Assembly: GCA_050944475.1 (NCBI GenBank)
Contig: JBMNRD010000004.1
Span: forward strand, 62,001-126,000
Direction of reading: 5' to 3'
DNA length: 64,000 bases
DNA from: RGIG5612 sp050944475
Lineage (GTDB): Bacteria; Bacillota; Clostridia; Lachnospirales; Lachnospiraceae
Shown here piece by piece: positions 26,566-35,440 of this stretch (position 1 is the stretch's first letter; every line of letters starts with the position of its first letter). Both the position numbers and the translations under genes were made by a program. Under the pieces are notes generated by a model, which was given only the letters and a program-made list of their open reading frames with translations, ran no database searches and was not told the DNA's origin.

Positions 26566-27078
26566 TTAACTTGTCGTGAACTCGGCTTCAAAGAGCTCCA
26601 TGACATCCTTCATCCATTCAGCGCCGGGATATGCATTCTCTTTGAATGAAATGAATTCGCCGGATTCATATTTGCAGAGAAAACTGGTGGGTTCATAAGG
26701 CAAGCCGGCCGTCACACTGAATGTGCCGTTGTGCATCACCAGACCGTGTTTATCTATTATCTCCTGCAGGTTTACCAAAAACTCCGGGCCGACAGTGGTT
26801 TTATGTTCATCGCCGAAGCCCATGGTAAGCTCTGCTCTTCCATCCTCTGTTTTTTTAGCGACGAAATGATCCAGGCCGTTTTCATAAACAAAATATGCGT
26901 CAAAAAGTATTATATCCTTTGACTTAATGACTTTCGGGGCATTCTTGTCTGACCAGTCAGTGTGCTTACCGGGCATATCTTCATCGTCTTTGCCGCCTTT
27001 TCCTTTGCTTGGTAAAAGTGCGCAGGATGACAAAAGAACTGCCGCGATTATTGCGATAATAAAATAAAATCGTTTCAT
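26566..27078 (-). CDS. Lipoprotein of unknown function
   Basis: This 170-aa protein starts at the ATG 27076-27078 with AAAGG 8 nt upstream; the longer upstream reading overlaps the regulatory dyad and is rejected. The signal peptide ends in LSSCA (lipobox, cysteine about 19), followed by a Lys/Gly/Asp-rich spacer. The mature domain (DIILFDAYFVYENGLDHF, LGLVMHNGTFSVTAGLPYEP-like pattern) is not recognised. It is first in the three-gene exported-protein operon. Confidence 0.68.
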   Translation of the reverse strand: MKRFYFIIAIIAAVLLSSCALLPSKGKGGKDDEDMPGKHTDWSDKNAPKVIKSKDIILFDAYFVYENGLDHFVAKKTEDGRAELTMGFGDEHKTTVGPEFLVNLQEIIDKHGLVMHNGTFSVTAGLPYEPTSFLCKYESGEFISFKENAYPGAEWMKDVMELFEAEFTTS

Positions 27079-27126
27079 GGTGAGTACCTTTCTATACTTA
27101 CATAGGCGTATTTTCATGAATCTATA

Positions 27127-27158
27127 ATACAGTTGATAAATACTTTTATCAACTGTAT
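27127..27158. promoter_or_regulatory. 14-bp perfect inverted repeat upstream of the exported-protein operon
   Basis: ATACAGTTGATAAA (27127-27140) and TTTATCAACTGTAT (27145-27158) are perfect complements with a 4-nt loop. It lies about 50 bp upstream of the lipoprotein start, in the 333-bp gap shared with the two-component genes. Its symmetry and place suggest an operator for a dimeric regulator; on the plus strand a short T-run follows, so a terminator is the alternative. I see no gene in the rest of this gap (27079-27411). Confidence 0.55.
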
Positions 27159-27411
27159 AAATTTTTGTTGGTTCATGCAGTTTAAAGAATAAGGTGGTTT
27201 CGGCATTTGCGGTAAAACCGTCTTGTACTGTCTTGCTTGTTGCAAAATGCTTTTTGAAATGAGCATGTTGATTGTTCTGTATATTTGACAAAACATATGA
27301 GATTTTTGTTCTATGCGCACTTGTGAACGGATATTCTTTTCTTTCATATAATCTAATTGCATGTTAAAATTTAAGAAACAAGGATAAATGCTGGAACAAA
27401 GGAGGCATTTT

Positions 27412-28998
27412 ATGCTCTCAGCACTTATTGTGGAAGATGAAAACAAGATATGCCAACTCATCGTAAGACTGGCAGACTGGAATGCGTTAGGGATTCAATT
27501 AATAGGCTCTTGCGACAACGGAATTTCGGCACTCGAAAAAATCGAACTTGAGCGGCCGGATATTATTATCACTGACATAAGGATGCCCGGTATGAATGGG
27601 CTGGATCTTATAAAGGCGGTGCGCGAAAAAGAAATCCCGTGCGAATTCATTATCATCAGCGGCTATAAACAATTCGATTACGCTAAAAGCGCTATCCAAT
27701 ATGGGGTCTCTGAATATCTGCTCAAGCCTATTAACAAAGAGGAGCTTGAAAATGCCCTGAGACAAGCAGCCGGAAAATGTAAAAATGCCGATATTACACA
27801 GCCCACCGGAAATAAGCGCATATGGAAACTTAGACAAGATCTGCGAAATTCTTTTATGGAACGACTTATGGATCCGTCGGCGTCAATTGACTTGAGCGCA
27901 GGTCTTCTTAACAAACAATACCATTTTAAGTTTAATGCAGATGCTGCATTTCGCATGATTTATCTTGGGTTTTGTGAACCTTTGTCCAAAAGATTGATTC
28001 GCCGGATTCCGGACATTGTCGAAGATATTCGTGCGATTCTTGATCCTGTATGTGAAGAAATGGTTCCGTTCGTACAAGATAACAATAGGATTTTCTTTTT
28101 GCTCAATTATAAAAAAGAAAAAAACATCGAAAAAGAACTTGACTCTGTCATGAAAATTTTTGATTACTACGTATCAGAATTTGGCGAAGGAATAAGTGCC
28201 TACTCAAGCGGTCTCAGTAATGAAGGAACCGATATCAGACAACTCCGTCCACTCATTAATTCGGCACGCGATGCTTCGCTTTGCGGACTTCTTCGCGAGC
28301 ATAACAAGATGTATTGCTGCGACTTGCTCATATATGACAACATGACTGCCGAAAATATAGTAACTGCGGAAGAGTTATCACAGCTGAGAATAGCTGCTGA
28401 ATGTTTGGACGCAAGAAACGTGACGGCAATTTTGAAAAAGGCTTTTTTCCGTATTAACTCAAGATCCGATCCAACAACAGTTATAAATGCCTTAAAGGGA
28501 ACAGCTGCAACATTTCTTACTGCCCTAAACGGTGCGGAACACACATCAGACACCATAAAAATCAACGACCTCTGTCGCAAAGCAACTGTTCAGCGAACAA
28601 TCGCATCATTTGTGGAATGCATTATAAGCTGGGCACAGGAACAAATGGATGCATTTTTGATTGAGCGCAAAACAAGCGGCAGCAGGCCCGTATATCTGGC
28701 AAAACAATATATTGCAGAAAATTACATGGAAAACATTACCCTTAAAAGTGTTGCAGACAGGGTTCATCTTAATGCGTCATATTTCAGCATTATCTTTAAA
28801 AAGGAAACCGGACAAACATTTTCGGATTATCTTCTCGAACAAAGAATGAAAAAAGCCAAGCGTCTTATCTGCGAAAGCAATATGAATATCTCAGAAGTCA
28901 GTGAAGCTGTGGGCTACGCGGACAGTAAATACTTCAGTAGAAAATTTACAGAATATGTAGGTGTTAAACCTTCTAAATACAGGGTGCTTAGAGGATGA
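27412..28998 (+). CDS. AraC-type response regulator (YesN-like)
   Basis: This 528-aa cytoplasmic regulator has a receiver domain at 1-120 with the acidic pair near residue 9, phospho-acceptor D55 (ITDIRMPG) and K in LLKPI. A long middle region (about 130-420) of unknown fold follows, and then two AraC helix-turn-helix units at the C-terminus (ITLKSVADRVHLNASYF and MNISEVSEAVGYADSKYFSR). The start at 27412 has AAAGGAGG 6 nt upstream; an earlier in-frame ATG lies before the ribosome site. It overlaps the kinase gene by 4 bp. By position it should control the downstream transport and hydrolase genes. Confidence 0.92.
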   Translation: MLSALIVEDENKICQLIVRLADWNALGIQLIGSCDNGISALEKIELERPDIIITDIRMPGMNGLDLIKAVREKEIPCEFIIISGYKQFDYAKSAIQYGVSEYLLKPINKEELENALRQAAGKCKNADITQPTGNKRIWKLRQDLRNSFMERLMDPSASIDLSAGLLNKQYHFKFNADAAFRMIYLGFCEPLSKRLIRRIPDIVEDIRAILDPVCEEMVPFVQDNNRIFFLLNYKKEKNIEKELDSVMKIFDYYVSEFGEGISAYSSGLSNEGTDIRQLRPLINSARDASLCGLLREHNKMYCCDLLIYDNMTAENIVTAEELSQLRIAAECLDARNVTAILKKAFFRINSRSDPTTVINALKGTAATFLTALNGAEHTSDTIKINDLCRKATVQRTIASFVECIISWAQEQMDAFLIERKTSGSRPVYLAKQYIAENYMENITLKSVADRVHLNASYFSIIFKKETGQTFSDYLLEQRMKKAKRLICESNMNISEVSEAVGYADSKYFSRKFTEYVGVKPSKYRVLRG

Positions 28999-30104
28999 AA
29001 AATAAAATTCAAAAATGGAAATACAAAAATGGAATAATTCGACCACTAACGGTAATGCCGTTAACGGTATGTATTACGTTTGTAGACATTGCGGCGACAG
29101 CAATTGCAGTATTAATATTTGTAGATGCAGTTTGTACTTCTTTTAAGTTGGTGTCTTTGCTTTTGACTATGATAATAATAGCTGTAAGTACGCTGGCGCT
29201 GATAATAATTATACGTGCAAACCGGCCGACACACCAGTTGGATATGGTAATAAACCGTATCATTGACGAGGTGGGCGAAAACAATGAAGACATCAGACGA
29301 AATTCTGCATGGAACAAGCTGTATATCGCATCCGAAAATATCGAGCAGATGTTTAATGAATATCTGACAGCTGTAAACAAGGAATATGCCGGCGAGCTGC
29401 TTGTAAGACAAGCACAGTTTGCAACTTTGCAAAGCCAAATTCATCCGCACTTCCTATACAACACACTGGAATCAATCAGAGGACATGCGCTTATGGAAGG
29501 CGTTCCGGAGATTGCGGATATGGCGGAGGCACTATCACGCTTCTTCAGATATAACATAAGTCAGATTGGGGATTTTGTCACAATTGACCAAGAACTTGAC
29601 AATGCCAGAGACTACTTCAAAATCCAAAAGTATAGATTCGGGGAAAAGCTGAATTATGAAATTATATTTGACAAAACGGATTCGCTCGATAATTATTTCA
29701 TGCCTAAGCTTACTCTGCAACCAATAATAGAAAACAGCATCGTTCATGGTTTTGAGGGAAAGCTGGAACCAGGACTCGTTTCAATAAGGGTAGTAATGTC
29801 GAAAAAAACGGTACGTATCATTGTAAAAGACAACGGTATGGGCATGGATGAGGAAATCTTGGTTAAGCTAAAAGAACACATAAATAAAGAAGATTCGCCT
29901 AACCTTATTGTTACAAGAGCAAATGAAGACAAAAAACACAAAAGCATGGCTTTGAAAAATGTAAATCAGAGAATAAAAATGTTCTTCGGGCAAGGGCATG
30001 GACTTTATATTACCAGCTTGCCTCAAATAGGAACTGTTGTCGAAATAATTATTCCCACAATAACACAACCTCCCGAAATTAACAAAAATGAGGTCGAATC
30101 ATGA
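28995..30104 (+). CDS. Sensor histidine kinase (LytS/YesM type) without extracytoplasmic sensor
   Basis: This 369-aa membrane kinase has two helices at about 20-48 and 52-74 joined by only a few residues, so there is almost nothing outside the cell. The His_kinase motif SQIHPHFLYNTLESI places the phospho-histidine at about H152. The ATPase part has PIIENSIVHGFEG and DNGMGMDEE, then a G2-like GMALKNVNQRIKMFFG-type segment. YesM relatives normally carry a large outer domain, so this kinase probably reads its signal inside the membrane or from a partner. It is coupled by ATGA overlaps to the regulator before it and to the dead ATPase after it. Confidence 0.9.
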   Translation: MKNKIQKWKYKNGIIRPLTVMPLTVCITFVDIAATAIAVLIFVDAVCTSFKLVSLLLTMIIIAVSTLALIIIIRANRPTHQLDMVINRIIDEVGENNEDIRRNSAWNKLYIASENIEQMFNEYLTAVNKEYAGELLVRQAQFATLQSQIHPHFLYNTLESIRGHALMEGVPEIADMAEALSRFFRYNISQIGDFVTIDQELDNARDYFKIQKYRFGEKLNYEIIFDKTDSLDNYFMPKLTLQPIIENSIVHGFEGKLEPGLVSIRVVMSKKTVRIIVKDNGMGMDEEILVKLKEHINKEDSPNLIVTRANEDKKHKSMALKNVNQRIKMFFGQGHGLYITSLPQIGTVVEIIIPTITQPPEINKNEVES

Positions 30105-31561
30105 AAAGAGAGTTGCTTCGCCTGGAATCAATAAATTGTAAAGGGATTCTTCGTGATTTTCGCATGAATATATACGAAGGAGAGGTCTTGGTACTTTCGG
30201 GACTTATTGATTCCGGGCTTACATCAGTAGGGGATTTTCTTGACGGATCGATTAAGGCTCAATCAGGTCAGGTATGGTTTGAGGAGGTGCCTATATCGCT
30301 TGATTGGTTCGAAGAAAAAAACGCAAATACGATTTTTCGCTTTAGAGAAAATTGCAGTCTTGTACGCAATATGACAGTTGCGGAAAACATTTTCGTTCTT
30401 CATAGTCTGAAAAGACCCGGAAATATTGTTGACACAAAAACAATCAGGAAAAAAGCTGCGATGGTGTTGAAGGATTTGGATGTTAATATCACCCCTGACA
30501 CAATGGTAGCTATGCTGAATCCCGAAGATCTCAGAATAATCGAATTGATAAAGGCAGTCTCGCTCGGCGCAAAGCTTATTGTACTTGAAGACGCATGGGG
30601 AGATTATCCGCTATGGGCAAGAGATAGTCTTTTTGGAAAAATTAAAATGCTCAAAAATCGAGGGATAGCGTTCCTGATAATAACGCAAAAACACGAGAAT
30701 CTGGCAAATATCATGGACAGGATAATCCTGATGAAGTCCGGAAGTAACATAATGACAATGTATCGCTCGGAATATCTCAGTAATGAAATTCACCGCATAC
30801 TGATAGGAAGCGATTTTTATCTTCCGTCTGAACCACTGGGGCAAGGTATCATACATCTCCCTTACACTCGTGAAATATTTCGAGTTGAAAATCTCTCAAG
30901 CAAAAATATTAAATCCATGAGTTTTTCAGCGGAAGCAGGAAAGGTGTTGGGAATATACGATATATCGGAAAATGCGGGGCGGGATTTTGTTGATATTCTG
31001 ATACACGGACTTGCATTTAAAGGAAAGATAACTCTCTCGGGAGTGGATTTCACAACAAGCGGCAGGCAAGAGACCATGCATCTGAGCGTTGGTGTAATTG
31101 GGGGACGTGATGGAAATATTCTACAAGACAATCTCACTTGGCCGAAAAACCTCGCACTTATGTATAAAAAAAGAAATCTAACACGTAATCCGCTCGTTTC
31201 GAGAAGACTTTTGCGTACTCTTGCGGAAGAATACGAAGGAGAGATGGATGGACTTGACCCAAAAAAACCGCTAAAAGATACAGGAATTAATGATTATCTC
31301 CGTTTGAAACTGACCTATTTGAAATGGATTCTGTTTAAACCAAAGGTGTTGCTATGTGTCAAACCCTGTGCTTTCGGTGACGTTCTGATGCGCGAGGTGG
31401 CCGCATCAATGATTCGGCAAGCTGCTGCAAGGGGCATTTGTGTTATGGTGATTTCAAATGATCCCAAAGAAGTCGGTAGCTTCTGTGATCAAATAGCTGT
31501 TTTACAGAACGGAGCCTTGATTAATATAATCGAGCGCAAAGACTTTATTGCTGCCAAATAG
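30101..31561 (+). CDS. Degenerate RbsA/MglA-like double ABC ATPase (predicted catalytically inactive)
   Basis: This 486-aa protein has the two-domain layout of sugar ABC ATPases, but the catalytic motifs are lost. Walker A reads SGLIDSGLTS, with Leu40 in the place of the lysine. Walker B reads LIVLEDAWG (E163-D164) in place of LILDEPT. The signature region reads LNPEDLRIIEL in place of LSxxxxQxVEI. The second half also lacks Walker and signature motifs. The frame is open over 486 codons with a normal start, so it is not a pseudogene. Being translationally coupled to the kinase, it is likely a signalling adaptor that contacts an RbsC-like permease. That role is inference. Confidence 0.8.
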   Translation: MKRELLRLESINCKGILRDFRMNIYEGEVLVLSGLIDSGLTSVGDFLDGSIKAQSGQVWFEEVPISLDWFEEKNANTIFRFRENCSLVRNMTVAENIFVLHSLKRPGNIVDTKTIRKKAAMVLKDLDVNITPDTMVAMLNPEDLRIIELIKAVSLGAKLIVLEDAWGDYPLWARDSLFGKIKMLKNRGIAFLIITQKHENLANIMDRIILMKSGSNIMTMYRSEYLSNEIHRILIGSDFYLPSEPLGQGIIHLPYTREIFRVENLSSKNIKSMSFSAEAGKVLGIYDISENAGRDFVDILIHGLAFKGKITLSGVDFTTSGRQETMHLSVGVIGGRDGNILQDNLTWPKNLALMYKKRNLTRNPLVSRRLLRTLAEEYEGEMDGLDPKKPLKDTGINDYLRLKLTYLKWILFKPKVLLCVKPCAFGDVLMREVAASMIRQAAARGICVMVISNDPKEVGSFCDQIAVLQNGALINIIERKDFIAAK

Positions 31562-31908
31562 CTCAAAGCATAAAGCAACTGTGTCTCCAATCGCAACTTT
31601 TCTTTTTCGTAATTTCATTGAGCAAATTTCTATCTACCTTATTCCAATTGTTGTCTACTTGTTTAGGTGAGATTTCTAATGATACATTTAGTGTGAATAG
31701 GAAATACGTTTCTCTTTAAATCCAAAAGAAGAGCTTGTGAAAAGCATCTTGGGCGTATTATATTTGACGATATAATGATCATGAGACTTGAACGCCACTT
31801 TCCGGGAGGTGATGTGTTCTATGGCGATTCCATTATATCTACGACATTTCAGGTCTCTTTTTATTGACAAGCTAACAATCATTAATGAAGTAAGAAAGGA
31901 GATGCGTT
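31562..31908 (+). other. Intergenic region upstream of the MatC-like gene
   Basis: This 347-bp AT-rich gap holds no gene I can support. A TATAAT (31771-31776) with a poor TTGGGC 16 bp upstream may be a weak, activator-dependent promoter, as expected for a target of the AraC-type regulator. A GGAG ribosome site precedes the ATG at 31909. Confidence 0.35.
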
Positions 31909-33204
31909 ATGAACACTACCATGCTTATTGTTTGCCTGATAGCACTTATCCTTATAGTGCTTATCAGCGTCAAGTTCAAGGTTAACATCGGTATTGTTGC
32001 GTATGCAATGGCATTCCTTGTAGGAGGCTTTGGCCTTGGAATTCCTGCCAGGGCAATAGTAACATACTTTCCTGTGGACTTATTCTTCCAGCTTTTTGCA
32101 GTCACTCTGTTCTATGGATTTTCCGTTGCAAACGGGACCATGCAGAAAATTGCTGACTTCGCAGTTTACTGGGGAAGGAACAAACCGGCACTGTTGCCTT
32201 GGATTATCTTTATTGTATCATTTGTAATCTGTGCAATCGGCTGTCCGCCTCCCGGAATCGGAGCGGCGCTTGTAGCACTGTCGGTTGCAATCCAGAAGCG
32301 TACAAACATGAACTACTATCTGGCAGTTTCAATCGGAACATTCGGTGGAATGGCGGGTGGTTTTATGCCTCTCGGTCTGTTCACCACTATTACAAAAGGA
32401 CTTATCATAAAGGTCGGTGGTGTGGAGCCCGTTCTTGCAGCCGGATACGTGAATAAAATCTCACTGTTCATGATTATATTTGAAGTTCTCTGTGCTGTAG
32501 CCATTTATATCTGGGGAAAGGGCTACAAAACAAACAAGCTTGAAATGGACAAACCGGAGCCGTTCAATAAAAAGCAAAAACAGACATTGGCAATTATTGC
32601 GGGCGTATTGATTCTCATCATAGTTCCGGCTGTTCTGAAGCTCTTTATACCGTTCTTCAAAACATTTACGAATTATATTTCCATTCTCTCTCTTGCCTGC
32701 ATCGGTGCGATACTTTGCAGTATCCTGAAGGTTGCGGACGAACGGCAAGTTATAAGAAATAATATACCTTGGCCGCTTCTGGTTACTATTATAGGTGCGG
32801 TAACATTTTTCGGAGTTGTCAACGAGGCCGGCTTCACAGAATTCATTTCAGGACTGTTTTCACCCAGCATGACCGGAATGATTGCAGCGCTTATGTTCTG
32901 CTTCCTTGCAGGAGCCCTCAGTTTCTTCGTGGACTCAACAGGTGTGGTTCTTCCGCTCTTTATCCCTGTTGCCGTCCAAGTAGCTAAGGGAAGTCCATTA
33001 GTAGTCCTGTATATGGCCGCTCTTTGCATGGGCGCATATGCAGCAGGCAACTGTCCGATTTCTACCGGCGGTGCCATCATGATGTCACAGGTTGATGATG
33101 AAAGAAGAGAAAAGCTTTTCTTCACTGCGTGGATTGCTGCATTTGCAACGCTGGGAATAGCACTTATCGTGACACTCGTAGGCGGATTGTTCCCGTGGAC
33201 TTAA
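31909..33204 (+). CDS. MatC-like carboxylate carrier (ion transporter superfamily)
   Basis: This 431-aa membrane protein has about 11-12 helices and resembles the MatC dicarboxylate carriers: an N-terminal MatC_N-like part (FKVNIGIVAYAMAFLVGG) followed by a region of the ArsB/SLC13-like IT superfamily with GCPPPGIGAALVALS and GAYAAGNCPISTGGA as paired re-entrant-type motifs. It should be a secondary carrier for a carboxylate. It lies 30 bp upstream of the hydrolase gene, so it may import a substrate or export an acid produced by C-C cleavage. Substrate and direction are not readable. Confidence 0.65.
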   Translation: MNTTMLIVCLIALILIVLISVKFKVNIGIVAYAMAFLVGGFGLGIPARAIVTYFPVDLFFQLFAVTLFYGFSVANGTMQKIADFAVYWGRNKPALLPWIIFIVSFVICAIGCPPPGIGAALVALSVAIQKRTNMNYYLAVSIGTFGGMAGGFMPLGLFTTITKGLIIKVGGVEPVLAAGYVNKISLFMIIFEVLCAVAIYIWGKGYKTNKLEMDKPEPFNKKQKQTLAIIAGVLILIIVPAVLKLFIPFFKTFTNYISILSLACIGAILCSILKVADERQVIRNNIPWPLLVTIIGAVTFFGVVNEAGFTEFISGLFSPSMTGMIAALMFCFLAGALSFFVDSTGVVLPLFIPVAVQVAKGSPLVVLYMAALCMGAYAAGNCPISTGGAIMMSQVDDERREKLFFTAWIAAFATLGIALIVTLVGGLFPWT

Positions 33205-33233
33205 TTTAGAAGACACCGTGAAAGGAGGAAATG

Positions 33234-34115
33234 ATGGCAGTATATATTGACTTGGGCCTTGATACCGCAAAAGGGACAATGGACTATGATAATTATGACA
33301 TCAGTCAACTTCCGGAGCTGTCTGAAGAAGAGAAAAATATCTGGTATTCAAAATTCTATTATAAAGGACGGGCCGAAATACCGGAAGAATACGCAGCAAA
33401 ACTGATGAAAGGAAATCCGATGGATCCGGCAAAAGCAATGATGCCCGATCAGGCATTCAGACTTGCAGAGCCGGGGTACGACAAAGATGATTTCGGATTT
33501 TGCCTTCTGCCTAACGGATGTGGATACGGTGCGACCAGATGTGAACTTCCGGATGTGACAATAGAGATGTACGCATGGTATAAGACGCTCAGACTTATAG
33601 ACAGGCTGTCATATGCGATCTGGTATCCGGGATCACATTTATCAGAGGTTAACGGTGTGGTAATTGAGGATGTGGGATACGGACCGGAAAAATTTCAGGG
33701 TGTCGAAGGGATAAACTGGAAAACCCTGCATTTCCCATGCGACCCGGCCGAAAAAGATCCGAATTATCTGGGAATAATCGGAGGGAACAGCTTAGTCTAT
33801 AACCTTAAATATCATAATGTGATACCAAGGGCGCTTTCGTTATTCCACTACATGAGAAGAATGGAAAACGGCGGACTGGATTTCCGGACACACTTCTATG
33901 TAGGCATGCATATAGTTGACGGAAGGAATGTGATAATGCAGAACATTGAACCGGAACAATGCCTTGAAATTGCCAGAACAATGGCCCACCATTGTGCATA
34001 CGAGAGGAACAACCTTAACTACTTTTTACCTGAACTGTATGAACGGATGAAAGATCAGAAATTGGATATTCCAAAAAATATTAAAGAATCGGTACCGATG
34101 GATCTGGCAAAATAA
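33234..34115 (+). CDS. PhlG/phloretin-hydrolase-like C-C bond hydrolase
   Basis: This 293-aa cytoplasmic protein resembles the zinc-dependent DAPG hydrolase family, which removes acyl groups from acylphloroglucinols and includes phloretin hydrolase of gut Eubacterium. The pattern LPNGCGYGATRCELPDVTIE, then MYAWYKTLRL, then YAIWYPGSH matches the family-typical core. The paired H-x3-E (H253, E257 in HHCAYE) fits two of the zinc ligands, and H135 fits a third; the remaining ligand is not assigned. I use the second of two adjacent ATGs (33234), 5 nt after GGAGG. It sits between a carrier and an ABC importer. The exact substrate is unknown. Confidence 0.72.
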   Translation: MAVYIDLGLDTAKGTMDYDNYDISQLPELSEEEKNIWYSKFYYKGRAEIPEEYAAKLMKGNPMDPAKAMMPDQAFRLAEPGYDKDDFGFCLLPNGCGYGATRCELPDVTIEMYAWYKTLRLIDRLSYAIWYPGSHLSEVNGVVIEDVGYGPEKFQGVEGINWKTLHFPCDPAEKDPNYLGIIGGNSLVYNLKYHNVIPRALSLFHYMRRMENGGLDFRTHFYVGMHIVDGRNVIMQNIEPEQCLEIARTMAHHCAYERNNLNYFLPELYERMKDQKLDIPKNIKESVPMDLAK

Positions 34116-34121
34116 AACTCT

Positions 34122-34171
34122 AAAAAGGCCTCTCGTATTGATGTGGACATCATATGCGCGAAGGCCTTTTT
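34122..34171 (+). terminator. Rho-independent terminator after the PhlG-like gene
   Basis: AAAAAGGCCT (34122-34131) pairs with AGGCCTTTTT (34162-34171). Inside, TGATGT-GG-ACATCA forms a second stem. It separates the carrier-hydrolase unit from the ABC importer unit. Confidence 0.85.
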
Positions 34172-34301
34172 ATTATAATTATCATTTGAAAAACATGGTT
34201 AATTGATACCGCTAGTGATTAAATAATGAAAAAAATTATGCATATATATGAGCATAATCTTAAATAATTACACATAATCAAATATTTTGAGGAGGTAAGA
34301 A

Positions 34302-35408
34302 ATGAAGAAGCGTATTTTTACAATCATCATGGTGCTTGGAATGGTAATAGCGCTACTTGCTGCCTGCAGCAACGGTGGCAAAGGTGGCAGCGGAGAAAAC
34401 ACGAGCACTAAAGCAGCGAACGAAGGAGACGCGAGCACTAAAGCGGCGAACGGAGGAGATTATTCAAATATTAAAGTCGGATACTGTCCGCCAACACTTA
34501 CTGACGCTTTTCTGGCTTCAATAGCTAACGGCGTCGGCAAATATTGTGAAGAATATGGAATGACCTTCACAGCTACAGAAGGCGAAGCCAACATTGAGAC
34601 ACAGATACAACAAACAGAAAACTTTATTTCCATGGGCTGCGATGTAATCATATGTCAGCCGGTAAATCTGAATGCTTTTGAAACTGTTGTGAAGAAGGCC
34701 CGTGATGAAGGGGTTAAAATCCTCTTTTGGGCTGACGATCCTACATATGATGTTGACGCTTGTTACCTTTCGGTTGCAGAAGTTCAGGGCAAACTCTGCG
34801 GTGAAATGGCGGTTGTATGGGTAGACAAAACCTTCCCGGATGCAAAAGACGGCGATGTTAAGGTTGCATGGCTCACCACACAGTATGATGACAGGCCGGA
34901 TGCAAAAAACCGACAAGACGCAATGATTGATGTAATCAAAGATGATCCGCGATTTGATGTCGTTTTCCGCAAGGATAACTTGAATACTACAGTCGAGACT
35001 ATGAACGCAATGAACGAGTGTCTGGCACTTAATCCGGACATCAATGTTGTTTTCGCATTCTCTGATGCTCATGCAATGGGCGCAAACTCCGCCGTAATGG
35101 CAGACAAATCCCTTGATTATTCAAAGATTGCTATATTCGCCGGTTCGGCAACACCTGAGGGAATTGATCTTGTTAATCAGTCTGCAGAAGATAAGAGTGT
35201 TATCCGCGGTCTTGTAACCTTTGGTGAAGGCGACTCCTATTACAAGGGCGGCGCGGATACTATAAAAGGCCTTATTGACGGCACAATCGGCAACCACGAA
35301 GTGTTCTTCTGCGATCATGGTGCTTATAACTCAATTGGTTATGAGTCTTCATTTGATGCAACAGAATACGCAAAGGAATATGCTGATAAAAAAGCGGCAG
35401 GAAAATAA
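34302..35408 (+). CDS. RbsB-like ABC substrate-binding lipoprotein
   Basis: This 368-aa lipoprotein (lipobox LAAC, cysteine 22) belongs to the periplasmic-binding-protein type 1 fold used by ribose/galactose-type importers. The mature start NIKVGYCPPTLTDAFLASIANGV and the hinge region MGCDVIICQPVN are typical. The linker after the lipid anchor contains a 9-residue tandem repeat (STKAANEGD/A, STKAANGGD). The ligand pocket cannot be read, and its setting with C-C hydrolases suggests a ring compound rather than a plain sugar. GAGGAGG lies before the ATG. In its 5' gap two CATAATC boxes (34253, 34273) lie 20 bp apart and could be regulator sites. Confidence 0.88.
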   Translation: MKKRIFTIIMVLGMVIALLAACSNGGKGGSGENTSTKAANEGDASTKAANGGDYSNIKVGYCPPTLTDAFLASIANGVGKYCEEYGMTFTATEGEANIETQIQQTENFISMGCDVIICQPVNLNAFETVVKKARDEGVKILFWADDPTYDVDACYLSVAEVQGKLCGEMAVVWVDKTFPDAKDGDVKVAWLTTQYDDRPDAKNRQDAMIDVIKDDPRFDVVFRKDNLNTTVETMNAMNECLALNPDINVVFAFSDAHAMGANSAVMADKSLDYSKIAIFAGSATPEGIDLVNQSAEDKSVIRGLVTFGEGDSYYKGGADTIKGLIDGTIGNHEVFFCDHGAYNSIGYESSFDATEYAKEYADKKAAGK

Positions 35409-35440
35409 TCTGAAATCGGGAAAAGACGAGGAGTGATGAA

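Noticed and set aside
30101..31561. A decaying pseudogene for an RbsA ATPase
   Set aside because: The frame is uninterrupted over 486 codons, starts with an ATGA overlap with the kinase gene and keeps the two-domain length, which points to selection.
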